A stretch of 64,000 bases of DNA from Myxococcus sp. RHSTA-1-4. Lineage in GTDB: Bacteria > Myxococcota > Myxococcia > Myxococcales > Myxococcaceae. Shown in pieces: positions 8,365 to 16,263 of this stretch. The translations under genes and the position numbers were made by a program. The DNA lies in NCBI RefSeq assembly GCF_020037125.1, contig NZ_JAIQDG010000028.1:62001-126000 (forward strand). The letters are read 5' to 3'. Each line of letters starts with the position of its first letter. The stretch's first letter is position 1. The notes beneath the pieces were generated by a model. The model had not been told where the DNA came from. It did no database searches and saw only the letters and a list, made by a program, of their open reading frames with translations.

Positions 8365-8494
8365 GCACTCCGCGCACCCGCGGCGCTACCGCCGGGTGGA
8401 GCGGCGGCGTGCCTTGCCGCCGCTCGCATGAGCACTCCGTGCCCTTGAACTCCACGTCCAGTTGGCGCGCCGCGGCATCGCGCTCGCATGCCCC

Positions 8495-8574
8495 GGACAC
8501 TGTCCCGCTCCGCGCGACGGAGGTGTCCCGCCCCGCGCCACTCCTGTCCGCGACAGTGTCGCGGAGCGGGACAC
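8495..8574. promoter_or_regulatory. Cluster of palindromes, probable upstream activator sites
   Basis: Three related symmetric elements lie 30-110 bp upstream of the sigma-54 promoter. GGACACTGTCC (8495-8505) and CGCGACAGTGTCGCG (8549-8563) are perfect odd-length palindromes sharing the GACA/TGTC half-site. In addition GTCCCGCTCCGCG (8502-8514) recurs perfectly inverted at 8560-8572, and 8523-8537 pairs with 8560-8574 with one mismatch. Placement and symmetry fit enhancer sites for the Fis-type HTH of the upstream activator. Confidence 0.6.
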
Positions 8575-8604
8575 GACGCGCCGCGACGTCGGCGGAGGCC
8601 GGGC

Positions 8605-8620
8605 TGGCACGGGCGCTGCT
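8605..8620 (+). promoter_or_regulatory. Sigma-54 (-24/-12) promoter of the aldehyde dehydrogenase
   Basis: TGGCACGGGCGCTGCT keeps the invariant GG and GC with exactly 10 bp between them, as required for RpoN. The only departure in the -12 element is CTGC for TTGC. It sits 56 bp before the dehydrogenase ATG and just after the palindrome cluster, so transcription would begin near 8631. Confidence 0.7.
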
Positions 8621-8675
8621 TTGGGAGAGCCACCGACAACCCGCAGGCCAACCCCGAAGCGAAGAGGAGAGCGCA

Positions 8676-10196
8676 ATGATCTACGCCGCCCCCAACCAGC
8701 CCGGCTCCAAGGTGACGTTCAAGTCCCGCTATCAGAACTTCATCGGCGGCCGCTGGGTGGAGCCCGTACGCGGTCAGTACTTCCAGAACATCAGCCCCGT
8801 GACGGGCCAGCCCTTCTGTGAGGTGGCGCGCTCCACCGCGGAGGACATCGACAAGGCGCTCGACGCCGCCCACGCGGCGCGCGTTGCCTGGGGAAAGACC
8901 TCCCCCACCACCCGGGCCAACATCCTCAACAAGATCGCCGACCGGATGGAGCAGAACCTGGAGATGCTCGCGGTGGCGGAGACGTGGGACAACGGCAAGC
9001 CGGTGCGCGAGACGCTCGCCGCCGACCTGCCGCTCGCCATCGACCACTTCCGCTACTTCGCCGGCTGCATCCGCGCCCAGGAAGGCTCGGTGGGCGAGCT
9101 GGATGCCGACACCGTCGCCTACCACTTCCATGAGCCGCTCGGCGTGGTGGCGCAGATCATCCCCTGGAACTTCCCCATCCTGATGGCCGCCTGGAAGCTG
9201 GCGCCGGCGCTGGCCGCGGGCAACTGCGTGGTGCTCAAGCCCGCGGAGCAGACGCCCGCCGGCATCCTGGTCCTCACCGAGCTCATCCAGGACCTCCTCC
9301 CGGACGGCGTGCTCAACGTCGTCAACGGCTTCGGCATCGAGGCCGGCAAGCCCCTGGCCAGCAGCAACCGCGTGGCCAAGGTGGCCTTCACCGGTGAGAC
9401 GACCACGGGCCGACTCATCCTCCAGTACGCCAGCGAGAACCTCATCCCGGTGACGCTGGAGCTGGGCGGCAAGAGCCCCAACATCTTCTTCGACGACGTG
9501 ATGGCGAAGGACGATGACTTCTTCGACAAGGCGCTGGAGGGCTTCGCCATGTTCGCCCTCAACCAGGGCGAGGTCTGCACCTGCCCCTCTCGCGCCCTCA
9601 TCAGCGAGCGCATCTACGGGCAGTTCATCGAGCGCGCCGTCGAGCGCGTCAAGCGCGTGAAGCCGGGCAACCCGCTGGACACCACCACCAATCTGGGCGC
9701 CCAGGCCTCCAACGACCAGCTCGAGAAGATTCTCGGCTACATCGACATCGGCAAGAAGGAGGGCGCGAAGGTGCTGACGGGCGGCGAGCGCGTGGAGCTG
9801 CCCGGCGACCTGAAGGGCGGCTACTACGTGGCCCCTACCGTGTTCCAGGGCAACAACAAGATGCGCATCTTCCAGGAGGAGATCTTCGGGCCCGTGGTGA
9901 GCACCACGACGTTCAAGGACTTCGACGACGCGATGCGCATCGCCAACGAGACGCTGTACGGCCTGGGCGCGGGCGTGTGGACGCGCGACATCAACCAGGC
10001 CTACCGCGCCGGGCGCACCATCGAGGCGGGCCGCGTGTGGACCAACTGCTACCACCTGTACCCCGCGCACGCGGCGTTCGGCGGCTACAAGCAGTCCGGC
10101 ATCGGGCGTGAGAACCACAAGAAGATGCTGGACCACTACCAGCAGACCAAGAACCTGCTGGTGAGCTACAGCCCCAAGGCGCTGGGGTTCTTCTGA
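8676..10196 (+). CDS. NAD(P)-dependent aldehyde dehydrogenase (AcoD/ExaC type)
   Basis: A 506-aa ALDH-superfamily enzyme oxidising aldehydes to acids in the cytosol. Diagnostic parts are the NAD-binding IIPWNFPILMAAWKLAPALA (around 165-184), general base E262 in TLELGGKSPNIFF, and catalytic C301 in NQGEVCTCPSR, the version typical of AcoD (acetaldehyde dehydrogenase II) and ExaC. EEIFGPVV and GGYKQSGIGRE are also present. The start is ATG 8676 with AGAGGAG about 7 bp upstream. The sigma-54 promoter and the adjacent AcoR-like activator suggest induction by an alcohol or aldehyde. The likely substrate is a short-chain aldehyde such as acetaldehyde (family inference). Confidence 0.95.
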   Translation: MIYAAPNQPGSKVTFKSRYQNFIGGRWVEPVRGQYFQNISPVTGQPFCEVARSTAEDIDKALDAAHAARVAWGKTSPTTRANILNKIADRMEQNLEMLAVAETWDNGKPVRETLAADLPLAIDHFRYFAGCIRAQEGSVGELDADTVAYHFHEPLGVVAQIIPWNFPILMAAWKLAPALAAGNCVVLKPAEQTPAGILVLTELIQDLLPDGVLNVVNGFGIEAGKPLASSNRVAKVAFTGETTTGRLILQYASENLIPVTLELGGKSPNIFFDDVMAKDDDFFDKALEGFAMFALNQGEVCTCPSRALISERIYGQFIERAVERVKRVKPGNPLDTTTNLGAQASNDQLEKILGYIDIGKKEGAKVLTGGERVELPGDLKGGYYVAPTVFQGNNKMRIFQEEIFGPVVSTTTFKDFDDAMRIANETLYGLGAGVWTRDINQAYRAGRTIEAGRVWTNCYHLYPAHAAFGGYKQSGIGRENHKKMLDHYQQTKNLLVSYSPKALGFF

Positions 10197-10323
10197 ATTG
10201 CTGCTGCAATAGCGTGGGCTGATGGTAACGCCCGGGCGGTCAGGCCCCAGGCAGGCTCTCCCTCGACTCCCCGCGGGAGGCGGGCAGGATGTGCTCCCCC
10301 ACCCGCTGTCGAAAGGACCTGCC

Positions 10324-10929
10324 ATGGCCTCCCGTTCCCTGCCCCTGTTCCTCCTTGGCGCCGCCGTGCTCGGCGCGTGCGGAGGCCCCGAGACGCCCGC
10401 CACCGAGACGGGCGAGGGCGTCCTCGTTCCTCCCGTGGAGACCTCCGAGCCGTCCGGCGGCGTCTCCGCCATGGCGTACTGCGATGACGTGACGACGTGG
10501 GACCCCGCGTGGGCCAACCTGGAGGCGCAGGTGCTCACCCTGGTGAACCAGCGCCGGGCCGCGGGCGCCACCTGTGGCGGCGTGGCGAAGCCCCCGGCAC
10601 CCGCGCTCACGCTCGACACGCGGCTGCGCTGCGCGGCGCGCAAGCACTCGCGGGACATGGGGACGAACAACTTCATGAGCCACACCGGCTCGGACGGCTC
10701 CACGCCGTGGCAGCGCATCACCCGCGCCGGCTATACGTACCGGAGGGCCGCGGAGAACATCGCCGCGGGGTACTCCACCGCGTCCGCCGTGGTGAGCGGG
10801 TGGATGTCCAGCACCGGGCACTGCAACAACATCATGAACCCCGCCCTGGTCCACCTGGGCGTCGGCTACTTCTACGCGCCCAACAGCACCTACAAGCACT
10901 ACTGGACGCAGGACTTCGCCAGCCCCTGA
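10324..10929 (+). CDS. CAP (SCP/PR-1-like) domain lipoprotein
   Basis: A 201-aa exported lipoprotein. Residues 1-19 are a signal peptide with lipobox VLGAC. A low-complexity Thr/Glu/Pro linker follows, then a CAP domain from about residue 60: LVNQRRAAG, LRCAARKHSRDM, NNFMSHTGSDGSTPWQRI, AAENIAAG and NPALVHLGVGY. The His and Glu of the CAP cavity are visible in FMSHTG and AENIAAG. Four further cysteines could form disulfides in the periplasm or at the surface. Bacterial CAP proteins (YkwD type) have poorly known roles, possibly in sporulation or wall processes. The start is ATG 10324, which places the signal peptide at the N-terminus. It leads a tight operon with the DUF350 and transglutaminase-like genes (21- and 19-bp gaps). 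Confidence 0.88.
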   Translation: MASRSLPLFLLGAAVLGACGGPETPATETGEGVLVPPVETSEPSGGVSAMAYCDDVTTWDPAWANLEAQVLTLVNQRRAAGATCGGVAKPPAPALTLDTRLRCAARKHSRDMGTNNFMSHTGSDGSTPWQRITRAGYTYRRAAENIAAGYSTASAVVSGWMSSTGHCNNIMNPALVHLGVGYFYAPNSTYKHYWTQDFASP

Positions 10930-10950
10930 GAGGTATAGAGGGCGAGGCTT

Positions 10951-11493
10951 ATGGACCTCGTCCTTCTCCTCGTCGGGCTCGTCAAGGTGGTTTTCGGCGG
11001 CCTCGTGGCCGCGCTCGGCATCTGGCTGGGGCTTCGCGGCCTCAGCCGCATCCTCGGCACCAACCCGGTGGAGGAGCTGCGCCAGGGCAACACCGCCGCC
11101 GGCGTCGTGCATGCCGCCACCCTGCTGTCGCTGGGCCTGCTGGTGCAGCACGCGGTGCAGGCCACGTCGGACGCGGTGGACCTCACCGTGCGCACCCCGC
11201 CCTTCCAGCCGCTGATGGTGGGCAAGCTGCTCGCCGTGGCGGTGCTGCACGTGGGGCTGTCGCTGGGCGTGGGCGTGGCGGTGCTGGCCATCGGCATCCT
11301 CCTGTTCGACCGGATGACGCCCGGCATCGACGAGCTGGCGGAGGTGCGCAAGGGCAACGTCGCCGCCGCGCTCATCCTCTCCGCCATCCTGGTGGTGCTC
11401 GCCATGCTGACGGCGCCGGGGCTCCAGGCGGCGCTCAACGGCCTCATCCCCTTCCCGCAGCTCCCCGAGGGGGCGCTGCGTGCGCCGGCCTGA
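10951..11493 (+). CDS. DUF350 (YjfL-like) inner-membrane protein
   Basis: A 180-aa protein with two DUF350-like repeats, each a pair of transmembrane helices. The first half includes LGLRGLSRILGTNPVEEL and GNTAAGVVHAATLLSLGLL; the second half mirrors it with FDRMTPGIDELAEVRKGNVAAALILSA. The paired E-(L)-x-x-G-N-x-A-A-G/A motifs (around residues 46-56 and 130-142) are the family signature. DUF350 proteins are inner-membrane proteins of unknown function, often near glutathionylspermidine-synthase-like ATP-grasp enzymes. Here the partner is instead a transglutaminase-like protein. The start is ATG 10951 inside a tight operon. Confidence 0.88.
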   Translation: MDLVLLLVGLVKVVFGGLVAALGIWLGLRGLSRILGTNPVEELRQGNTAAGVVHAATLLSLGLLVQHAVQATSDAVDLTVRTPPFQPLMVGKLLAVAVLHVGLSLGVGVAVLAIGILLFDRMTPGIDELAEVRKGNVAAALILSAILVVLAMLTAPGLQAALNGLIPFPQLPEGALRAPA

Positions 11494-11512
11494 GCGGACG
11501 GAAGGCGCGCCC

Positions 11513-12397
11513 ATGGCCTCCGGCTCCTCCAGCCCCTGGAAGACGCTCTTCAAGCTGCTGCTCGCGGGCATCGGCTTCGGGAGCTGCCTGTGCTGCTGCG
11601 GGCTGGGGATGCTGGGACGGCTGGCGGACCTGGACGTGCGCGCGCCACTGCCGGGCTTCCCCAGCAGCGTGCGCACGGTGGACCTGGGCGCGGTGCTCCT
11701 GCCTCCCGGTACGCCGCCCCAGGGCGCGCACAACTACGAGTGGCGGGCGGAGAGCATCAGCCCCCCGCAGCACTTCCTGTCCTACAAGCTGGGCGAGGAG
11801 CTGGCGGAGGAGCTGGAGGCGAAGCACGTGGCCCTGGGCCGGCGGCTGCGCTACCGCTCCCTGGGCAGCGAGCGCTTCACCTACAACGCCCCGGCGGGGT
11901 GCAGCGCGGACATGCGCTGCATCTACGAGGAGCTGATGCGCACCAACGCGGAGCCGGTGCGGGTGCTGGGCGACCGCTTCGTCACCTCCATCCGCGAGCG
12001 CGGGCTGGACGCGGCGCAGTCCGCGCAGCTCATCGTCGCCTTCGTGCAGCGCATCCGCTACGAGCTGCCCACGGACGAGCCCTTCGGCATCGTCCCCCCG
12101 GCGCTGGTGCCCGCCCAGGACCGGGGAGACTGCGACTCCAAGGCGGTGCTGGCCGTCATGCTGCTGCGGCAGGCGGGCATCGACGCGGTGGTGCTCTACT
12201 CGGACCCGCTGGCGCACGCGGCGGTGGGCGTGGGGCTGCCGGGCAGCGGCACCCGCCTGCGGCACGGCGGGCGCAGCTACCAGTACGCGGAAGTCACCGC
12301 CGAGGGCTGGCCGCTGGGGATGATTCCTCCCCAGTACGACAAGCCCCGGCTGTGGCAGGTGCTGCCGCTGTCCGGCGCGGCGGACACCGCGGGCTGA
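11513..12397 (+). CDS. Membrane-anchored transglutaminase-like protein
   Basis: A 294-aa protein: one N-terminal hydrophobic helix (residues ~10-35, with a CLCCCG cysteine cluster) followed by a periplasmic domain. The C-terminal half looks like a transglutaminase/papain-fold domain. The catalytic-type Cys is in DRGDCDSKAVLAVMLLRQAG and the His in DPLAHAAVGV, followed by a strand ending YQYAEVTAEG that could carry the acidic residue. Such bacterial domains are usually peptidases or amidases acting on cell-wall or protein substrates. ATG 11513 has GGAAGG about 8 bp upstream. GTG 11480, which overlaps the DUF350 stop and has its own GAGGGGG, is an equally possible start adding 11 residues. Translation is probably coupled to DUF350. 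Confidence 0.75.
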   Translation: MASGSSSPWKTLFKLLLAGIGFGSCLCCCGLGMLGRLADLDVRAPLPGFPSSVRTVDLGAVLLPPGTPPQGAHNYEWRAESISPPQHFLSYKLGEELAEELEAKHVALGRRLRYRSLGSERFTYNAPAGCSADMRCIYEELMRTNAEPVRVLGDRFVTSIRERGLDAAQSAQLIVAFVQRIRYELPTDEPFGIVPPALVPAQDRGDCDSKAVLAVMLLRQAGIDAVVLYSDPLAHAAVGVGLPGSGTRLRHGGRSYQYAEVTAEGWPLGMIPPQYDKPRLWQVLPLSGAADTAG

Positions 12398-12411
12398 AGG
12401 CCCCCGCCACG

Positions 12412-13179
12412 CTACGCGGGAGCCGGCTCCGACGCGGCGAGCACGCCGCGCAGGTAGTCCTCGTAGGCCTCCTTCATGGGCAGCTCCGAGTCCACCTTCA
12501 GCCGCCGGCGCGACGTCTGCGTGCGCTGGCCGTTGCGCGGGTCCACGCCCTCCTTCAGGTACTGCTCCCAGCAGATGGCGCTGCCGCGACGCTGCCAGAG
12601 CGGCAGCTCGTTGAAGTTGACGCCGCGCTGGAAGAGCAGCTCGTTCTTGAAGCCCACGTTGCGGCCGTCCAGCTCTCGGGTGGCCTGGGACGCCGTGCGG
12701 CCCTCCTTGCGCAGCGTCCAGTAGCACCAGCCGTGCAGCGCGCACCGGGTGCCGTCCGACTGCCGCCACTGGAAGTAGTCCAGCACGGAGCGCTCGTTGA
12801 CGCCCAGCCACGCGCGGCTGTCGAACATGGCTGGCACGCCCGCCACGTGTGTGAAGGTGGCGCTCGCCAGGCCCGCGGACAGCGAGACGACCTTCTCCAC
12901 CGAGCGGTCGAACAGCGACCACTCCGGCCGGAAGAGGACGGAGATTTCGTCGCTCTGCGTGTACGCGTACACGCCCTGGAGGTCCTCCAGCAGCGCGCTG
13001 GCGGTGCGAACCATGAACTGGTGGAAGGCCGGGTCGAAGGGCTTCTCGAAGCGCGCCTCGGTGAAGCGCGAGAAGCCGCGGCCGTCCACGCGCAGCACCG
13101 TCCACGCCCCCGGCAGCAGGCGCAGGCCGTGGAACGTCTCGCCCTGTCTCATGCGGTCCGCCAGCTCATCCGGTTCCAT
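12412..13179 (-). CDS. Thg1-like protein (tRNA-His guanylyltransferase family 3'-5' polymerase)
   Basis: A 255-aa Thg1-like protein (TLP). The palm-domain metal site is intact: D32 in RVDGRGFSRFTE and D77/E78 in YTQSDEIS, equivalent to the Asp/Asp-Glu set of human Thg1. The later KNELLFQRGVNFNELPLWQ block (around 175-195) is typical of bacterial TLPs. Thg1 adds G-1 to tRNA-His, whereas TLPs add nucleotides in the 3'-5' direction to 5'-truncated RNAs in a template-dependent way; myxobacterial TLPs with this activity are known. Most bacteria encode G-1 in the tRNA gene, so a repair or editing role is likely. Its start overlaps the upstream kinase-like gene by 14 bp, making the two a coupled pair. 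It ends tail-to-tail with the transglutaminase-like gene. Confidence 0.93.
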   Translation of the reverse strand: MEPDELADRMRQGETFHGLRLLPGAWTVLRVDGRGFSRFTEARFEKPFDPAFHQFMVRTASALLEDLQGVYAYTQSDEISVLFRPEWSLFDRSVEKVVSLSAGLASATFTHVAGVPAMFDSRAWLGVNERSVLDYFQWRQSDGTRCALHGWCYWTLRKEGRTASQATRELDGRNVGFKNELLFQRGVNFNELPLWQRRGSAICWEQYLKEGVDPRNGQRTQTSRRRLKVDSELPMKEAYEDYLRGVLAASEPAPA

Positions 13180-13639
13180 CGGACTCCTCCCTCCACTCCT
13201 CGACGCGGAAGCCGCCTTCCGCGCTCAACGTCACGTGGTACAGCACATCGAAGCCCTCGGCGCGTTCCGGCCGCCGGAGCAGTTTCACCGTGGCGAACAG
13301 CGCCACCTCCGGCACCCGGGCCCGTCCCTCGCGCTGCGCGTTTCGGGCGAGGCAGAGCTTCAGGTCCGAAGCAAAGGAGTACCCGATGACACGCGCGCCG
13401 TGCTCCCGGCCCAGGGAAATGAGGGGCGCGCGCACCTCGGGCGACGGGTTGGTGTTGTCCACCACCACCGGGCGCCCCGCCGCGAGCGCCTCGGAGATGT
13501 ACCGCCGCTGCCGCGCCTCCTTCCGGCGCGCGTGAGGCCACAGGTCCTTGCTCACCAGCACGTGCGTGCCGGCGAAGCGCTGCCGGTAGAAGCTGCTCTT
13601 CCCCGAGCCTTGCAGACCGATGAACAGGACCAGTTCCAT
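13166..13639 (-). CDS. Polynucleotide-kinase-like P-loop protein
   Basis: A 157-aa P-loop kinase. Walker A is GLQGSGKSS (8-16) close to the N-terminus, followed by VSKDLWPHARRK. The strand VVVDNTNPSPEVR (58-70) carries the DNTN motif typical of polynucleotide-kinase-type P-loop proteins. The lid-like region contains R-x-x-R-E-G-R around 119-124. No phosphatase or ligase domain is fused, so it would be a bare kinase acting on an RNA or DNA 5' end or a small nucleoside substrate. It precedes and overlaps the Thg1-like gene by 14 bp, which points to RNA 5'-end processing. Tyrosine or pantothenate kinase-like alternatives cannot be excluded. The start is ATG 13639. Confidence 0.75.
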   Translation of the reverse strand: MELVLFIGLQGSGKSSFYRQRFAGTHVLVSKDLWPHARRKEARQRRYISEALAAGRPVVVDNTNPSPEVRAPLISLGREHGARVIGYSFASDLKLCLARNAQREGRARVPEVALFATVKLLRRPERAEGFDVLYHVTLSAEGGFRVEEWREESDGTG

Positions 13640-13870
13640 GGCGGAGCCTCTCCGGACGCGGCGCCACGACCGCGACTGACGCCCTCTCCTCTTCAGTGAC
13701 GCCGCCTCGCGCGGATGTCACCTCTTCCAGCCGTCCCCCGGCGTGGGCCGGTGGTCCCCTGCTCCGGGAGCCCCGGCCCCGCCGCACACCGGGCGAACCC
13801 GGCGCACGCTCGGCGACACGGCCCACGACAGACGCTGGCCGGCGACCCGTCCCGGTGGCATGACGTGCCC

Positions 13871-15787
13871 ATGGCCCGTGACGTCTCCTTCTTCGACCAG
13901 CTCGGCTCGCTCCTCGCCCGGGAGCGCGAGGCCGAGAAAGCCCGCCTGGCTGCCCTCGCCGAGAGCCTCTCCCTCCAGGAGCGCGAGGAGCACGGCCTGT
14001 CCGTCCTGGACCTGGAGTCCCTCGAGGAGGAGGTGGGCCTGGGCGGCCGCTTCCTCGTCACCCTGGGCCGCGCCGACCGCCGCCCCATTCCCACGCGCCT
14101 GCACAACGGCGACCTCGTCGCCGTCCTCCCCCGCCGCGCCGAGGTGAAGGAGCCCGCCCGCGCCCTCATCTCCCGGGCCACCGCCACCCGCATCCAGCTC
14201 GCCTTCGACCGCTCGCCCCCGCCCTACGTCCACGAGGGCCTCCTGCGCCTGGACGTCGTCCCCAACGACGTCACCTATGACAGGCTCCGCGCCGGCCTCC
14301 AGCGCATCAAGGCCATGGACAAGGGCACCGAGCGCCGCAAGCGCGAGGTGGTGCTGGGCAACGAGCCCCCGCGCTTCGACACGCCCCGCGACTTCGAGCC
14401 CACCCGCCCCCTCAACCCCGAGCAGCTCGACGCCACCGCCCGCGCGCTCGCCGCGGAGGACTTCTTCCTCGTCCACGGCCCGCCAGGCACCGGCAAGTCC
14501 ACCGTGCTCGCCGAAATCGCCGCCCAGGCCGTTGCCCGCGGGCAGCGCCTGTTGTGCACCGCCGCCAGCAACGCCGCCGTGGACCACCTGCTGGACCTCT
14601 GCCTGGACAAGGGCCTGCGCGCCATCCGCGTGGGCCACCCCGCCCGCGTCGCCCCGCGCCTCCAGGAGCACACGCTGGACATCGTCGTGGAGGACCACCC
14701 GGACCGCGCCGTCTCGCGGGAGCTCTTCGACGAGGCCTTCTCCCTCCTCGGCTACGCGCGCCGCCAGCGCACGCAGGGGCGCAGCCGCGAGCGCTTCGCC
14801 AACGCCCGCGCCTCCACCACCGAGGCCAAGGGCATGCTCGACGAGGCCCGCGCCCTGGAGAAGAAGGCCGTGCGCGCCGTGCTGGAGCGCGCCGACGTCA
14901 TCTGCGTCACCCTCGCCAGCCTCGACTCCGGCGTGCTCTCCAACGAGAAGTTCGACCTGGCGCTGCTGGACGAGGCCACCCAGGCCACCGAGCCGCTCGC
15001 GCTGCTCGGCTTCCTGCGCGCCCCCAGGGTCATCCTCGCCGGAGACCCGCAGCAGCTCCCGCCCACCGTCCTCTCCCTGGAGGCCGCGAAGGCCGGGCTC
15101 GGGGTGAGCCTCTTCGAGCGCCTGCTCAAGGACCACGGCGAGGGCGTCAAGCGCATGCTGCGCGAGCAGTACCGGATGAACGCGCGCATCATGGACTTCC
15201 CCTCGCGCGAGATGTACGGCGGCGAGTTGCGCGCCCACCCCTCCGTGGCGGACCGCACGCTCGCGGAGGTCCTCAACCCGGGCGCCGAGGTGGACGCCCC
15301 GCCCGTCATCTACCTCGATACCGCCGGCAAGGGCTTCGAGGAGGAGGTGGAGCCCACCACCAGGAGCCTCTTCAACGACGGCGAGGCGAACCTCGTCGAG
15401 GCCCGCGTGCGCGCCCTGCTCTCCCTGGGCCTCTCACCTCGCGAGCTGGCCGTGATTACGCCCTACAGCGCCCAGGCCCACCGGCTCCGCGAGCGCGTGG
15501 AGGCGCTCCATCCCGACGTGGAGGTGGACACCGTGGACGCCTTCCAGGGCCGGGAGAAGGACGCCATCCTCGTCTCCCTCACCCGCTCCAACGGCGAGGG
15601 GCAGCTCGGCTTCCTCACCGACCTGCGCCGCATGAACGTGGCCCTCACCCGCGCCCGCCGCCACCTCTTCGTGGTGGGCGACTCCGCCACCCTCAGCGGC
15701 CACCCCTTCTACGCGCGCTTCATCGAGGGCACCCAGGCCACCGGCGCCTGGCGCTCCGCCTGGGAGTGGCCCGACGCGATGGAATAG
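13871..15787 (+). CDS. SF1B helicase, Upf1/IGHMBP2-like
   Basis: A 638-aa superfamily-1 helicase of the Upf1-like group. The N-terminal ~170 residues form a beta-rich accessory domain as in IGHMBP2 (GRADRRPIPTRLHNGDLV). Motor motifs are Q-motif-like RPLNPEQLDA, Walker A HGPPGTGKST with K209, motif Ic CTAASNAAVDHLL, DEAT box D367-E-A-T, AGDPQQLPPT, REQYRMN, and the late motifs VDTVDAFQGREKDAI and NVALTRARRHLFVVGD. The family unwinds RNA or DNA 5'-3' using ATP. ATG 13871 was chosen because the accessory domain starts there and upstream codons lack conservation-like features. Its nearness to the RNA-repair-like pair (divergent, 231 bp gap) is suggestive but not proof of linkage. Confidence 0.93.
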   Translation: MARDVSFFDQLGSLLAREREAEKARLAALAESLSLQEREEHGLSVLDLESLEEEVGLGGRFLVTLGRADRRPIPTRLHNGDLVAVLPRRAEVKEPARALISRATATRIQLAFDRSPPPYVHEGLLRLDVVPNDVTYDRLRAGLQRIKAMDKGTERRKREVVLGNEPPRFDTPRDFEPTRPLNPEQLDATARALAAEDFFLVHGPPGTGKSTVLAEIAAQAVARGQRLLCTAASNAAVDHLLDLCLDKGLRAIRVGHPARVAPRLQEHTLDIVVEDHPDRAVSRELFDEAFSLLGYARRQRTQGRSRERFANARASTTEAKGMLDEARALEKKAVRAVLERADVICVTLASLDSGVLSNEKFDLALLDEATQATEPLALLGFLRAPRVILAGDPQQLPPTVLSLEAAKAGLGVSLFERLLKDHGEGVKRMLREQYRMNARIMDFPSREMYGGELRAHPSVADRTLAEVLNPGAEVDAPPVIYLDTAGKGFEEEVEPTTRSLFNDGEANLVEARVRALLSLGLSPRELAVITPYSAQAHRLRERVEALHPDVEVDTVDAFQGREKDAILVSLTRSNGEGQLGFLTDLRRMNVALTRARRHLFVVGDSATLSGHPFYARFIEGTQATGAWRSAWEWPDAME

Positions 15788-15860
15788 CCTCACACCCGGC
15801 GTACGGGTCCAGGACGCCCCAGCCCTGGGGTACTACGCAATGAGTGCGAGTCAGCCGCGC

Positions 15861-15892
15861 CAATTTTGTCGCAAGGCTGCACAAATTTTGTC
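15861..15892. promoter_or_regulatory. AT-rich direct repeat upstream of the small gene
   Basis: CAATTTTGTC (15861-15870) and AAATTTTGTC (15883-15892) are near-identical 10-mers with a 22-bp period, two helical turns. They stand out as the most AT-rich patch in a very GC-rich neighbourhood and lie about 110-140 bp before the 59-aa gene. A tandem binding site for a dimeric regulator or an UP-like element is plausible. Confidence 0.4.
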
Positions 15893-16001
15893 ACCCGGCG
15901 GGCCGGGAATGGGGTGTTCTGCCGGAAATCCGGGCATTTGGCGCAAGGGCGGTGTCCGGCACGGAACATGCTCACTCCCCAGGTGGGGAGGAACCGCCAC
16001 A

Positions 16002-16181
16002 ATGTCTCAGCGACCGACAGTGACAAAAGAGAACGACGTCTGGGTTCTCCGTATCGAGAAGGACAACGGGAAGATGCAGGAGTACCGCTGCGCCACCGAG
16101 AACCAGGCGCGGCAGCTCGCGATGGTGTTGTCCAAGCCCGACACGGGTGGACCGCCGCGCGCTCCGGCCGAGTCTCGCTGA
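16002..16181 (+). CDS. Small conserved-looking protein, 59 aa, unknown
   Basis: A 59-aa soluble protein, not recognised. The central part VWVLRIEKDNGKMQEYRCAT looks like a beta-hairpin with alternating hydrophobics, followed by the helix ENQARQLAMVLS and a Pro-rich tail. ATG 16002 has GGGAGGA about 9 bp upstream, a good ribosome binding site, and GC3 is like that of neighbouring real genes. It has its own upstream region with an AT-rich direct repeat. The 82-bp gap to the following hydrolase leaves an operon possible. No enzyme motif is visible. Confidence 0.7.
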   Translation: MSQRPTVTKENDVWVLRIEKDNGKMQEYRCATENQARQLAMVLSKPDTGGPPRAPAESR

Positions 16182-16263
16182 AGACCCCGCCACCTCCGCG
16201 GCGGCCACGCGCGTGGTGGCGGTGGGCTCGCGAGCCCGATAAGGCACGGGGCAGGAGGTCCCC

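Noticed and set aside
8316..10721. Very long open frame antisense to the aldehyde dehydrogenase
   Set aside because: High G/C at codon third positions leaves few stops on the opposite strand. Its protein is Arg/His/Gly/Ala-rich without motifs, whereas the plus-strand enzyme is complete.
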